This document shows positions 16,853 to 25,807 of a stretch of 34,257 nt of DNA, piece by piece (the stretch's first letter is position 1; each line of letters opens with the position of its first letter). The stretch is from assembly GCA_017475525.1 (NCBI GenBank), contig JAFVFH010000061.1, forward strand, positions 1 through 34,257. The letters run 5' to 3'. The notes below the pieces were generated by a model. That model was given only the letters and a program-made list of their open reading frames with translations, was not told where the DNA came from and did no database searches. Both the position numbers and the translations under genes were made by a program. This DNA comes from Alphaproteobacteria bacterium. GTDB taxonomy: Bacteria > Pseudomonadota > Alphaproteobacteria > RF32 > CAG-239.

Positions 16853-16884
16853 AGAGCTTGCTTTAAGGCAAGCTCTTTTTTTTT
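16853..16884. terminator. Terminator after eno
   Basis: AGAGCTTGC and GCAAGCTCT form a 9-bp stem followed by eight T on the plus strand. It separates eno from the convergent ABC gene. Confidence 0.9.
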
Positions 16885-16895
16885 AAGGTTCGGTC

Positions 16896-18632
16896 TTATA
16901 CGAGTTTTTCACCGCTTTGGATTGCATAGAACTTCGCATATTCTCCCGATTTTTTTATCAGCTCATCGTGCGTGCCGATCTCTTTAATCCTGCCGTCTTT
17001 GAAAACGACCAACTCATCCATTTCATGAAGCGTTGAAAGGCGGTGTGCAATCGCAATGACTGTTTTGTTTTTCATCAGCTCCGCAAGAGATTTTTGAATA
17101 TAGCGTTCGCTTTCGCTGTCAAGCGCAGATGTTGCCTCATCCAAAATCAAAATCGGCGCGTTTTTCAAAATGGCTCTGGCGATGGCTACCCTTTGACGCT
17201 CACCGCCCGAAAGCATCACGCCACGCTCACCGACTTTGCTTTCATATTTATTTGGTAAGCTCATGATGAAATCATGAATATATGCCTTTTTAGCCGCTGC
17301 TATCACCTGTTTGTCGGTGGCGGTCGGTTTGCCGTAACGAATATTTTCCATCAGGGTGCGGTTGAAAAGTGTGCTTTCTTGAGGAATCATGGCAATTTGT
17401 GCGCGAAGGCTTTCTTGTGTGACTTTTGATATATCTTGACCGCTGATGCTGATTTTGCCACCCGAAACATCGTAGTAGCGCACAAGAAGTTTAATCAGGC
17501 TTGATTTGCCGCTGCCAGACGCCCCGACCAAACCGATTTTTTGGTTGGGCCTTATTTTTAAGTTGAAGTTTTTGAAAACGGATTTGCCGTTCGGATAGGA
17601 AAAATCGACTTTTTCAAACGCAATGTCATTGGTTTTTATTTTGAGTTTTTTGGCATTCGGAATGTCTTTGACATAGCAATCCATATCAAGAAGCGATAAA
17701 CAATCTTTTAAGTTGCCGTAGAGCTCCACAACAGAACCCGCCATCCAACCCATATGGCGAATTGCCATGATAAATGTTTGAACAAGTGATGTTGTCAAAA
17801 CAACACCTGCCAAATCGAGCCCGTAACGGTGCCACCACCAGAAAATTAAAATAAACGAAACAACCGTCATGATATCAAAAATAGTTTGCGAGAAAAAATC
17901 AACACGAACACGAGTCGTCATTGCCTTCCTTTCGGCAATGGCCGCTTTGCGAACAGCTTTGAAATAATGATGCTTCTCAAAAAAATAGTTTGAAAAGCTC
18001 TTAACCAAACTCGCATTCGTCACACCATCAACAAAAACACCGTTCGCAAGCGAATACATTTTTGAGCTGGCCGCCGAAAGCGGGGCAAGCTGGCGACGAA
18101 AATATATCGTGACAAACAAGAACACTGTATTTAAACACCCCAAAATCAGTGCGAGATATTTATCAGCCAACGCAATAAAGAAAAGACTTGTGATGATTTC
18201 CATCAAAGGACGGAAGCAACCGAACAAAATGTTGCCGTACATATTTTGAATTTGATTTAAGACGTTTGACACTTTGCCCGAAATGTTACCCGACATTTCT
18301 TCTTCAAAAAAGCGCATGGCGTGTTTGTGGACTTTGGAAAACAAATCTCTTGCCGAACGTGTATAAATAAACGGCAAAAATCTTGATTCCAAAAAACGGC
18401 GTGTCGCTTCGGATACGGTCAAAAGAACAACCGCTAAAACAAACAGGATAATATATTTTGTTAAAACACCGACAATTTCAGATTTTGAAACAGTGCTCAA
18501 GGCTCCGATCATTTGTGCCAAGAGCCAGTTATGACAGCGCAACAACACCGTTTCAATCGTCAGCATAAAAAAAAGACCGATGGTGATGTATTTTGCCTGT
18601 TTGATATATTTATACAAAAAGCGCCAAACCAT
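16896..18632 (-). CDS. ABC exporter, fused membrane and ATPase domains (MsbA/ATM1 type)
   Basis: A 578-residue half-transporter. An N-terminal six-helix membrane domain (about 1-310, for example ITIGLFFMLTIETVLL) is followed by an ATPase domain with Walker A GASGSGKSS, Q loop, signature LSGGERQRVAIARA, Walker B ILILDEATSALD and the H-loop IAHRLST. It should act as a homodimer exporting lipids, peptides or drugs; the substrate cannot be told. I chose ATG 18632 because TAGGAG lies about 10 nt upstream. A longer frame to 18728 adds 32 residues with no ribosome site. Confidence 0.93.
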   Translation of the reverse strand: MVWRFLYKYIKQAKYITIGLFFMLTIETVLLRCHNWLLAQMIGALSTVSKSEIVGVLTKYIILFVLAVVLLTVSEATRRFLESRFLPFIYTRSARDLFSKVHKHAMRFFEEEMSGNISGKVSNVLNQIQNMYGNILFGCFRPLMEIITSLFFIALADKYLALILGCLNTVFLFVTIYFRRQLAPLSAASSKMYSLANGVFVDGVTNASLVKSFSNYFFEKHHYFKAVRKAAIAERKAMTTRVRVDFFSQTIFDIMTVVSFILIFWWWHRYGLDLAGVVLTTSLVQTFIMAIRHMGWMAGSVVELYGNLKDCLSLLDMDCYVKDIPNAKKLKIKTNDIAFEKVDFSYPNGKSVFKNFNLKIRPNQKIGLVGASGSGKSSLIKLLVRYYDVSGGKISISGQDISKVTQESLRAQIAMIPQESTLFNRTLMENIRYGKPTATDKQVIAAAKKAYIHDFIMSLPNKYESKVGERGVMLSGGERQRVAIARAILKNAPILILDEATSALDSESERYIQKSLAELMKNKTVIAIAHRLSTLHEMDELVVFKDGRIKEIGTHDELIKKSGEYAKFYAIQSGEKLV

Positions 18633-18775
18633 GATGAAAAATCTCCTATGAGCAAAAAGAGTATATGAAATCATGAGATGTGTCAAGTGTTGATAGGTTT
18701 GAAAAAATGTTTGGCGCAAAAAACGCAAAGGTATATAACATATTCAACTTTTGAACTGTATGTGAGGTTTTGAAA

Positions 18776-19582
18776 ATGTCTAAAGTGAGTATCATCGGAG
18801 CCGGGCTTGTCGGCTCAACCATCGCTTATGCATTGAACTTAAAAGAAATTGCCGACACTGTTGCGCTTGTTGATTTAGATGAAAAACGTGTCAAATCAGA
18901 GGTTTTGGATTTGCGTCACGGACATGATGATTTGAGCAAAAGCCAAGTGATTGCCGGAACGTATGATGATTGCAAGGACAGTGATTTGGTGATTATCACG
19001 GCAGGACTGGCCAGAAAGCCGGGCGAAACACGTATTGAGCTCTTGGAAAAAAACAAAAAAATTATGCAGGACATTTGCCAGACCATCAATCAAACAGGAT
19101 TTGACGGCGTGGCGCTTATTGTTTCAAACCCCGTGGATGCCTTAACAAATGTGGCCTCAGAAGCGCTTAATCTGCCTTTAGGAAGAGTCTTCGGATCCGG
19201 ATGTGTGGTTGATTCGTCAAGGCTTGTGGCACTTTTAGCAGAAAAATTCAATACGCCTGTTCAAAATATAAAAGCAACGGTTGTCGGCGAACACGGCGAA
19301 AATATGAAAATCGACTGGGAAAACATCAAAATCAACGGCAAAAAATATATCTTCACGGATGCACAAAAACAAGAATTAAATGACGCTGTTCGATTAACGG
19401 GTATGCACATCATTGAGGGCAAAGGCAAAACATATTACGGCATTGCCACAAGTGTTGCCGAAATTTCAAATGCCGTGCTCAAAAACAAAAAAGCCGTTTT
19501 GAGTGTTTCGGTGCCGGATTTGGCAAAAGATGCCGCCGTTGTGAAATTAACAACCGTTGATGCAAACGGTATTAAGCTCTAA
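18776..19582 (+). CDS. Malate/lactate dehydrogenase family, short form
   Basis: A 268-residue protein. It has the NAD-binding motif GAGLVGS (residues 8-14), the substrate loop GLARKPGETR, VSNPVDALTN, GSGCVVDSSR (catalytic Asp and substrate Arg) and catalytic His in VGEHGE. The residue before KPGETR is Arg; LDH enzymes usually have Gln there and malate dehydrogenases Arg, so malate is the better guess. The protein is about 45 residues shorter than the family norm: the last strand and long C-terminal helix are missing after DANGIKL. ATG 18776 with GAGG upstream is preferred to TTG 18770. It is followed 15 bases later by the aminotransferase. Confidence 0.88.
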   Translation: MSKVSIIGAGLVGSTIAYALNLKEIADTVALVDLDEKRVKSEVLDLRHGHDDLSKSQVIAGTYDDCKDSDLVIITAGLARKPGETRIELLEKNKKIMQDICQTINQTGFDGVALIVSNPVDALTNVASEALNLPLGRVFGSGCVVDSSRLVALLAEKFNTPVQNIKATVVGEHGENMKIDWENIKINGKKYIFTDAQKQELNDAVRLTGMHIIEGKGKTYYGIATSVAEISNAVLKNKKAVLSVSVPDLAKDAAVVKLTTVDANGIKL

Positions 19583-19597
19583 GAAAGGAGATTTTGA

Positions 19598-20778
19598 ATG
19601 CAAGATTTAACACAAAACTTTTCACCGCTCGGCGGACTTTCACCTTCAGTCACTTTGAGTTTAGCCGCACGCGCCAAAGAAATGAAAGCCATCGGCAAAA
19701 ACGTTTATTCAATGTCGGTCGGTGAGCCCGATTTTGATACGCCTCAAACCATCAAAGACGCTTGTATTGACGCTATAAACAAGGGTATGACCGCTATATT
19801 GCCTCATCGGGACTGCCTGCTCTTAAAACAGAAATTGTGAATAAATTTGCCTTAAATAAGATTAAAACATCTGAACAAAACATCATCATTTCAACCGGTG
19901 CAAAATTTGCTTTGTTTCAAGCGATTACCGCCCTATGCGGCGCCGGTGATGAGGTGATTGTTTTGGCGCCATATTGGCTTTCGTATCTTGAAATGATTAA
20001 GGCATCGGGTGCTAAGGCTGTTGTTGTTGAAACAAAAATTGAAAACGGTTTTGAGCCATTAAAACAAGATTTAGAAAAAGCTATAACAGATAAAACAAAA
20101 TTGATTATTATCAACTCGCCGAACAACCCGACCGGCGCGGTCTATAGTCGTCAAACACTTGAGATGATTGCAGATGTTGCCGTTAAAAATAATGTGATGG
20201 TTTTATCTGATGAAATTTATGAAAAACTGAATTATAATAAAGAAAAACCTCATATCAGTCTTGCCTCACTCAATGATCAAATTGCAGATTTGACCATTAC
20301 TGTTAACGGATTTTCAAAAGCCTACGCCATGACAGGTTGGCGCTTGGGTTATCTGTCGGCCCCCGAATGGCTCGTTAAACGAATTTCAGCTCTTCAAAGC
20401 CACGCAACATCGAATGCTACAACCTTTGTGCAATATGCAGGAGTGGCTGCTTTACAAGGAAAAGCAGATGAAGATGTGAAAAAGATGGTTGCAACTTTTG
20501 CAAAGCGTCGCGAGCTCATTTGCAAGCGGCTTTCAGAGATTAAAAACATTGAATACTTCAAACCGAACGGTGCCTTTTATGTGATGTGTAACATCAAAAA
20601 AACAGGATTATCGGCAGATGATTTTGCCGCGCGTTTACTTGATGAAAAAGAAGTTGTCGTCATACCGTGCACATCATTTGGCACAAGTGAATATGTGCGT
20701 TTGAGCTATGCTTGCTCAAATGAAGTTATCGAAACGGCTGTTTCACGCATTAAAGAATTTTGCGAAAATAATAAATAA
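19598..20778 (+). pseudogene. aspC: Class I aspartate/aromatic aminotransferase, frameshifted
   Basis: Two overlapping frames together give one aminotransferase. Codons from 19598 read NFSPLGGLSPSVTLSLAARA and VGEPDFDTPQTIKDACIDAI. At about 19790 the correct frame moves by one base and continues YIASSGLPALKTEIVNKFAL. It then has IIISTGAKFALFQAI, INSPNNPTGAVYS, the PLP-lysine block NGFSKAYAMTGWRLGYLSAP (Lys in SKAYA) and C-terminal VRLSYACS. Loss of one C from CCC in a T-R-Y codon run would explain it. A second start (GTG 19837) overlaps the first stop as GTGA, so a split protein is formally possible, but the first piece alone lacks a fold. A sequencing error is a real alternative. Confidence 0.9.
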
Positions 20779-20808
20779 AAAAAACCGCCCCTTAAAAAAA
20801 GGAGCGGG
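20774..20808 (-). terminator. Intrinsic terminator of the SPFH gene
   Basis: On the minus strand CCGCTCC, an A/T loop, GGGGCGG and eight T. Confidence 0.8.
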
Positions 20809-20826
20809 AAAAAGTTAAACATTAGG

Positions 20827-21708
20827 CTACTTGGACGGTATATTGAGGAGGGCGTTTGCCTGACCGCCACTCATGATGACCGTCTGCCAACCTTTGGCGG
20901 ATTCAGCCATCTGAGCCTGAACGTCGAGCTTTTTGAGCTCGAGGTACTGGCTGTTGCGGCGGATGGCGGCACCTTCGATGTCCATCGCTTTGGCTTTGCC
21001 CTCTGCGGCAGCGATAGCGGCGTCAGCTTCGGCTTTCGCCTGAATCACCTTCTGGCGACCCTCTTCTTCGATTTGAACCGTGCGGTTCTTGGACTTCTGA
21101 GCTTCTTGCTCAGCTAAGACCTTGGCCTCGATGCCCTTTTCGAATTCATCGGAATAATCAATATTATTGAATTCTACCGATATATCCGTGAAAAAGGCTG
21201 AAGAAAGCTCATTTTTCAACCGCGCTTCAACCTCGGCTGTCGCCTCGGCACGATTGTCAACTAATTTAGTCGCCGTATACTTACCAATGACGTCTTTCAG
21301 GGCTGCATGAAGTTTCGGCTCAATGAGCTTCGATTCATAACCCTTACCAGCCGTCAAATAAAGTTCAGGTGCATTTTCTGACACAATTCGGTATGTGAAT
21401 ACATACTCAAATTGCGAGGTCTGAATATCATTTGTATATGTCGCGTCTTTCAAAACCATTTTTTGAATGGTCTTGTCAAACTTGACGAAGTGGGTTATTA
21501 AGGGCCACTTCATGGTCAGGCCGTATCGCGGCGTCTCGCCCACCTTGCCGAGGGTCACCGGAATACCGACTTCCTCGGCGGAAATCACCTTAAAGGAGCC
21601 GAAGATAAGAACAAGCGCCAAAATAGCAGCTACTGCCGTTAAGATGACGTTTCCAATGCGAGGATCGCCATACTCGTCAACAAAGAAAGTTTTCTTTTCC
21701 TGTGCCAT
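20827..21708 (-). CDS. Prohibitin-like SPFH/Band 7 membrane protein
   Basis: A 293-residue protein with one membrane segment (residues about 18-40, VILTAVAAILALVLIFGSF). It is followed by an SPFH domain (ISAEEVGIPVTLGKVGETPR, YGLTMKWPLI) and a long Ala/Glu/Lys-rich coiled coil (about 195-265, LAEQEAQKSKNRTVQIEEEG). Such proteins form large membrane-bound rings and often associate with FtsH-type proteases. The codon use is GC-richer than in neighbours (CTC, GAG and AAG in place of TTG, GAA and AAA), consistent with high expression or a different origin. The ribosome site before ATG 21708 is weak. The 360 bases upstream (21709-22069) hold no gene that I can support. Confidence 0.9.
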   Translation of the reverse strand: MAQEKKTFFVDEYGDPRIGNVILTAVAAILALVLIFGSFKVISAEEVGIPVTLGKVGETPRYGLTMKWPLITHFVKFDKTIQKMVLKDATYTNDIQTSQFEYVFTYRIVSENAPELYLTAGKGYESKLIEPKLHAALKDVIGKYTATKLVDNRAEATAEVEARLKNELSSAFFTDISVEFNNIDYSDEFEKGIEAKVLAEQEAQKSKNRTVQIEEEGRQKVIQAKAEADAAIAAAEGKAKAMDIEGAAIRRNSQYLELKKLDVQAQMAESAKGWQTVIMSGGQANALLNIPSK

Positions 21709-22016
21709 AGTTTTATTTTTTAGGAAAAGATAAAACCTTTTGATGTAAGCTTTTTTATTGTTTGTTTTTAACCGATTTCTTCTGGTCCCTAAGAAACGTA
21801 TTCTTATAACTGCAAAAGCAGCCGGGCGGTCCTTGTTGACGGACGTATTTCATCGATATCAAACGCACAAGTCTCAAAACTTATTTGCCATCTATGATTT
21901 TTATCTTTTAGTTATTAATAATTTTATATCTATATTCATTAGACATTTTTTAATCTATCACATTTTTAAGTCGGAGTCAATCATGTTTTGACAAAATAAA
22001 TTTCTTTTTTTTGTTC

Positions 22017-22044
22017 TTGACAAAATACTCAAAAAGTTTATAAT
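22017..22044 (+). promoter_or_regulatory. Consensus sigma70-type promoter
   Basis: TTGACA (22017-22022), 16 nt, TATAAT (22039-22044). The predicted transcript start near 22051 is only about 20 nt before the start codon at 22070. Confidence 0.85.
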
Positions 22045-22069
22045 GACAAGCAATCAAATTTTTATAATT

Positions 22070-22399
22070 ATGGATGATGATATTTTACTCGTTTTTGCCC
22101 TTTGTATGGGGATTTTGTTTGCGCTGTTGGCGTATAACAAAAAAGGAACTCTTGCCTCACCGATTGCCGGCGCGCTTGCCTGCATGGTATTCTGGGCGTT
22201 TTTTAACGCTTATTCTTTGAACTACACCGATTGGATTGTTCCTGCCTGGGATAATCATGTGTTATGGTCGGAAGCCTTGGCAACCTCGCTCATTGCCGCC
22301 ATTGTCGGTGAGAGTAACACCTATGAAAAACAGAGCAAACGCATCCCGAAAAGGATGATTGTTCCGGCAATCTTGCTCGTGATTACAATTATTTTATAA
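22070..22399 (+). CDS. Small inner-membrane protein, unknown
   Basis: A 109-residue protein with three predicted membrane segments: about residues 5-22 (ILLVFALCMGILFALLAY), 28-46 (LASPIAGALACMVFWAFFN) and the C-terminal VPAILLVITIIL; the middle part includes SEALATSLIAAIVG. I chose ATG 22070 because the earlier ATG at 22043 lies inside the -10 box. The mRNA would have a very short leader with no Shine-Dalgarno site. A strong promoter and a strong terminator make it a separate unit. No family was recognised. Confidence 0.75.
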   Translation: MDDDILLVFALCMGILFALLAYNKKGTLASPIAGALACMVFWAFFNAYSLNYTDWIVPAWDNHVLWSEALATSLIAAIVGESNTYEKQSKRIPKRMIVPAILLVITIIL

Positions 22400-22410
22400 T
22401 CTAAAACAAA

Positions 22411-22437
22411 ACCGCCTTGAAAGGCGGCTTTTTTTAT
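22411..22437 (+). terminator. Intrinsic terminator
   Basis: CCGCCTT, ga, AAGGCGG followed by CTTTTTTT. Confidence 0.9.
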
Positions 22438-22497
22438 TTATCTATAAAAATTACCCTTGGCGTCATAAAAAATATTCTCAGCAATGTTTTGCTTGAT

Positions 22498-22530
22498 TTA
22501 TCGTGCAATAAACGGATTTTTGCATGATAA
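22498..22530. promoter_or_regulatory. Candidate HipB operator
   Basis: TTATCGTGCAA, 11 nt, TTGCATGATAA is an 11-bp inverted repeat with one mismatch, just upstream of the hipBA promoter. HipB proteins repress their own operon through spaced palindromes, which fits. Confidence 0.6.
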
Positions 22531-22546
22531 ATAATGCAAATAGTGG

Positions 22547-22575
22547 TTGCTTTTCGTTTGAAATTATGTTATTAT
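22547..22575 (+). promoter_or_regulatory. hipBA promoter
   Basis: TTGCTT (22547-22552), 17 nt, TATTAT (22570-22575), about 30 bases before hipB. Confidence 0.6.
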
Positions 22576-22605
22576 TCTTTTGTGTTATAACTAAGAGAGG
22601 GAGCA

Positions 22606-22947
22606 ATGGCAAAAAAAAACATGTTAAATGAGAGCATTCCATATCAGGTGGAAAGCTTTATTCGAGAATTAGGACAGAATCTGAAAACAGCAAGATTACG
22701 CCGGAATCTATCTATTCAATCGGTAGCAGATAAAATCGGGGTTTCTCGTAATTTAGTTGCTGCTGCTGAAAAGGGTAGTTTAACTTCATCAATTTCATTG
22801 TATATAGCACTGCTATGGGCGTATGATTTACAAAGTACAGCGACAGATATAGCAAATCCGTTAAAAGATGAGGTGGGACTACAGCTTGCAAGATTAAAGG
22901 AACCTAAAAAAAGCAGAACAATAAAAGGGCTTGACAATGACTTCTAA
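22606..22947 (+). CDS. HipB-like XRE antitoxin
   Basis: A 113-residue protein whose middle (about 20-75) is a Cro/C1-type HTH: LGQNLKTARLRRNLSIQSVA, then IGVSRNLVAAAEKGSLTSS. The basic C-terminus ends RTIKGLDNDF. It lies directly upstream of a HipA-type kinase and overlaps it by 11 bases. In known type II HipBA systems HipB binds the operator and holds HipA inactive. The start is ATG 22606 with ribosome site GAGGGAG. Codon use is more AT-rich than in the housekeeping genes, suggesting transfer. Confidence 0.88.
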   Translation: MAKKNMLNESIPYQVESFIRELGQNLKTARLRRNLSIQSVADKIGVSRNLVAAAEKGSLTSSISLYIALLWAYDLQSTATDIANPLKDEVGLQLARLKEPKKSRTIKGLDNDF

Positions 22948-24208
22948 CAAAAAAGAATGCTTTGTATATATAACTCTTCCGAATCAAACGGAAATGGTTA
23001 CAGCCGGAAAATACGTCTTGGAACACATCGATCGAAATATTCATCAAGGACAATTTATTTATGGCAGATCATATCTTTCTCGTCCTGATGCTGTCGAAAT
23101 TGACCCGGTAGAACTTAAATTAACCTCAAATTCTTATGAGACTGTTCTTATGAAAGGTATCTTTGGCGCCATTAGAGATTCTTCTCCTGATTATTGGGGG
23201 AGACGAGTTATTGAAAACCATGTTAACATTTTGGATATGGATGAAGTAGATTATTTATTAAATTCTGCCGATGATAGAATTGGAGCTTTAGGCTTCGGGT
23301 TAAATCAAACGCCACCGGCTCCAAACAGAAATTTTAATCAAAAAATTCAGTTGGCCGCTTTACAAGAAGAAGCCGAGAAATACGTCAGAGATGATGTCAA
23401 ATCAGAAAAAAAAGACCCCATTAAAGCACAAGTCGCAGAACTTTTATTGGTAGGGACTTCTATGGGTGGCGCAAGGCCGAAAGCCGTTATAGAAGATAAT
23501 AACAAATTATGGGTTGCTAAATTTAATCGCTTTGATGACAAGTGGAATAATGCTCTTGTAGAACATGCGATGCTAAAATTAGCTGAAGCATGTGGAATTG
23601 AAACTGCTTTACATAAAATAGTGACCGTTGCTAATAAAGATGTCCTTTTATTAAAACGATTTGACCGTGAAAATGTTGAACAAGGATATTTGCGTTATCG
23701 TATGATGAGTGCTCTAACCGTATTAAAGGCCGGAGATGATTATACGCAAAGAGAGAAATGGTCTTATATTTCACTGGCAGAAGAACTCAGACGGATTTCT
23801 GAAAAACCGAAAGAAGATGCGAAAGAGCTCTTTAAAAGAATGGTTTTTAATGCCCTTATTTCTAATACGGACGACCATCCCAGAAATCATGCTTTTATTG
23901 CCAAAAACAAGACATGGAAATTATCCCCTGCTTATGATTTAACACCCAATCCATTGGTTAGTATTGAATCCAGAGATTTGGCTATGATTTGTGGTGATTA
24001 TGGCAGAAAAGCGAATAAATATAATTTGTTAACACAAGCTAAAAGATTTTTGTTATCTGATGATGAGGCAAAAGATATTATTAACAGGATGGAGAAAATA
24101 GTATCGTCCAAATGGTATTCTATTGCCAAATCCGCAGGCGTGTCAGAAAATGATTGTGAAAAAATCAGAGGGGCCTTTGTATATGAGGGGTTTAACTATA
24201 AACCATAG
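22937..24208 (+). CDS. HipA-like serine/threonine kinase toxin
   Basis: A 423-residue protein of HipA size. It has an N-terminal HipA_N-type region with GIFGAIRDSSPDYWGRRVIE. The kinase core has the flexible loop GTSMGGARPKAVI, ATP-binding Lys in WVAKF, VLLLKRFDR, the catalytic loop ISNTDDHPRNHAF and the metal motif SPAYDLTPNP (an equivalent of DFG). HipA enzymes phosphorylate aminoacyl-tRNA synthetases such as GltX and cause growth arrest. I chose ATG 22937 with AGGG upstream over TTG 22931; it overlaps hipB. All catalytic residues appear intact. Confidence 0.92.
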   Translation: MTSNKKECFVYITLPNQTEMVTAGKYVLEHIDRNIHQGQFIYGRSYLSRPDAVEIDPVELKLTSNSYETVLMKGIFGAIRDSSPDYWGRRVIENHVNILDMDEVDYLLNSADDRIGALGFGLNQTPPAPNRNFNQKIQLAALQEEAEKYVRDDVKSEKKDPIKAQVAELLLVGTSMGGARPKAVIEDNNKLWVAKFNRFDDKWNNALVEHAMLKLAEACGIETALHKIVTVANKDVLLLKRFDRENVEQGYLRYRMMSALTVLKAGDDYTQREKWSYISLAEELRRISEKPKEDAKELFKRMVFNALISNTDDHPRNHAFIAKNKTWKLSPAYDLTPNPLVSIESRDLAMICGDYGRKANKYNLLTQAKRFLLSDDEAKDIINRMEKIVSSKWYSIAKSAGVSENDCEKIRGAFVYEGFNYKP

Positions 24209-24255
24209 TCAATTAAAACAACGTTTATACAAAGGCTGTTTGACAGGTGTGTTTT

Positions 24256-24801
24256 TTATTTGGTGAGTGTAAACTGCAATTCTAACGGCGGTAGGACACG
24301 GCCTCTTATCACAATACCCGTTAATTTCAGGCGCATATTATCCACTTTTTCGCACGTCAACGGTGATAAAAACAGCAAAGAGCCGATATGCACAACAGAA
24401 CCTATTTTCGCAGGCGCGTTGTTTTTAAGCAGATTCGAGCCGTAAACCTTCTTTTCTTCCGAAATGCCTGAACCGGTAAAGTTTAGGCGCACACGCTCAA
24501 CCATCTTTGCCCAGTTTGTGTCGCCCTTTTGAACTTTTTTGTAAAAATCTATTTCAAACTTAATGTCTTTAATGCGCTTGTTTGACAAACATTGCGGAGA
24601 GTTGGGCATAAAGCTGTTGACATATAGCGTCAGCTCCAAATCATAGGTCGCATTATATGCCTTGATTTGTGCATTTTGTGTTTCAACTTCCCACGCTGAA
24701 GGGCTTTTGTTTTCAACATCAAAAGAGTGTATCTGCTCGGATATGCTCTCAAACCCGCAGGTTAGAAAAACAAAAGCACATAAGGTAAAAAATTTTTTCA
24801 T
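24256..24801 (-). CDS. Exported protein of unknown function
   Basis: A 181-residue protein with an N-terminal signal sequence (MKKFFTLCAFVFLTCG). The FLTC box could be a poor lipobox with Cys15. The rest is predicted beta-rich (YDLELTLYVNSF, MRLKLTGIVIRGRVLPP). It is the last gene of a three-gene minus-strand cluster and has ribosome site AAAGGA. No family was recognised. The spacer upstream contains one of the recurrent AACAGTGTATTTAAA motifs. Confidence 0.75.
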   Translation of the reverse strand: MKKFFTLCAFVFLTCGFESISEQIHSFDVENKSPSAWEVETQNAQIKAYNATYDLELTLYVNSFMPNSPQCLSNKRIKDIKFEIDFYKKVQKGDTNWAKMVERVRLNFTGSGISEEKKVYGSNLLKNNAPAKIGSVVHIGSLLFLSPLTCEKVDNMRLKLTGIVIRGRVLPPLELQFTLTK

Positions 24802-24841
24802 TTTTTTGTTCCTTTTGAAAAATGAACAGTGTATTTAAAGG

Positions 24842-25219
24842 TTATTTGAAACGTGTGACATACGAATCAAAACGTTTGGCATCTTCTTCTGACCAGCCCA
24901 TAATATAATGCGTTCCCATGCAAATCAGCGGAGTGCCGAGGGTGTTTTGACGCAGATTGAATTTTTGTGCACACTTCAAAAACAGATTGTAATTTTGCGG
25001 TACTCTCACATCAAGATTTATCATCTTCAAATTCGGATAATGATCTTTGATGTATTGCGCGGCATGGTGGCAATGAGGGCAGGTGTTTTGATAAAAAAAG
25101 TATATCTCATTGTTTGATACGGATTGCATGACAGATGCGTTCTCTTCACCCATTTCTTCATCACAGGCACTCAAAGAAAACATCAAAGCAACAAGCAATA
25201 TTTTCAAAAAGTTCTTCAT
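24842..25219 (-). CDS. Thioredoxin/glutaredoxin-fold lipoprotein
   Basis: A 125-residue protein. The signal peptide ends in the lipobox LSAC, giving a lipidated Cys19. The globular part has a redox CPHC motif (Cys47, Cys50) after IYFFYQNT and a probable cis-proline in LGTPLI, as in glutaredoxin and DsbA-like domains. It is likely a periplasmic thiol-disulfide protein held in a membrane. It starts 9 bases after the stop of the upstream gene, so the two are co-transcribed. Partners are unknown. Confidence 0.85.
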   Translation of the reverse strand: MKNFLKILLVALMFSLSACDEEMGEENASVMQSVSNNEIYFFYQNTCPHCHHAAQYIKDHYPNLKMINLDVRVPQNYNLFLKCAQKFNLRQNTLGTPLICMGTHYIMGWSEEDAKRFDSYVTRFK

Positions 25220-25228
25220 CTTTTTTCC

Positions 25229-25807
25229 TTATTCTATGCAACAATCAACCGCTTTTCTCACAAATGCTTTCATTTTAGAGAGCGCCACTTGCGGCTTTTC
25301 TTCCTTTTTTTCTTCTTTTAACGATACGGATTGTGTGATTTTATCCGCGAGCTTTTTCACATCTTCAACACTGTCTTCCATCCATTTCGCGCTGTCAACC
25401 GAAAGCATGTTCATATTCAAACCCCAAAAGAGGCAATACATATCATATGCTTTATTAAACAAATCGTAAGCTTGGGTCTTGTTGCCGAGAGATTGCTGTT
25501 TTGTGCCGACTTCCATCAAACGCATAGATGTAGCAAGAAGGTGCTTTGAAATACACCAAACTTCGCCTTCATAAGAAGGTATGATCTTTTGCATCAGGCG
25601 TTTGCGCGTTTCACGAACTTCTTCAATCAGATCATAAAAAGCTGTTTTTCCCGTTTTGGCGCCCGAAAAAACAAGATGTTCTTCAATCGAAATCAGGTTC
25701 ATAATGGCAATCGTTAAATCTTGATCGGATGAAAGATCTTTCGGGTTGACTTTTTTGGTCGCGTCAATGCGCTCAACAAACTCTTTGACACTTTCGGCTT
25801 TTTTCAT
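25229..25807 (-). CDS. Helical protein of unknown function
   Basis: A 192-residue protein, mostly alpha-helical, rich in Lys and Glu and without a signal peptide. The middle (residues 95-135) resembles a tetratricopeptide-like helix pair (KTQAYDLFNKAYDMYCLFWG), but the match is weak. The C-terminus carries a Lys/Glu stretch and a CC pair. It is the first gene of the cluster that continues with the thioredoxin-fold lipoprotein and the exported protein. No family was recognised. Confidence 0.75.
   Translation of the reverse strand: MKKAESVKEFVERIDATKKVNPKDLSSDQDLTIAIMNLISIEEHLVFSGAKTGKTAFYDLIEEVRETRKRLMQKIIPSYEGEVWCISKHLLATSMRLMEVGTKQQSLGNKTQAYDLFNKAYDMYCLFWGLNMNMLSVDSAKWMEDSVEDVKKLADKITQSVSLKEEKKEEKPQVALSKMKAFVRKAVDCCIE

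Noticed and set aside
19837-20778. Independent second aminotransferase gene starting at GTG
   Set aside because: It lacks the N-terminal part of the fold, and the missing residues are encoded in another frame directly upstream.
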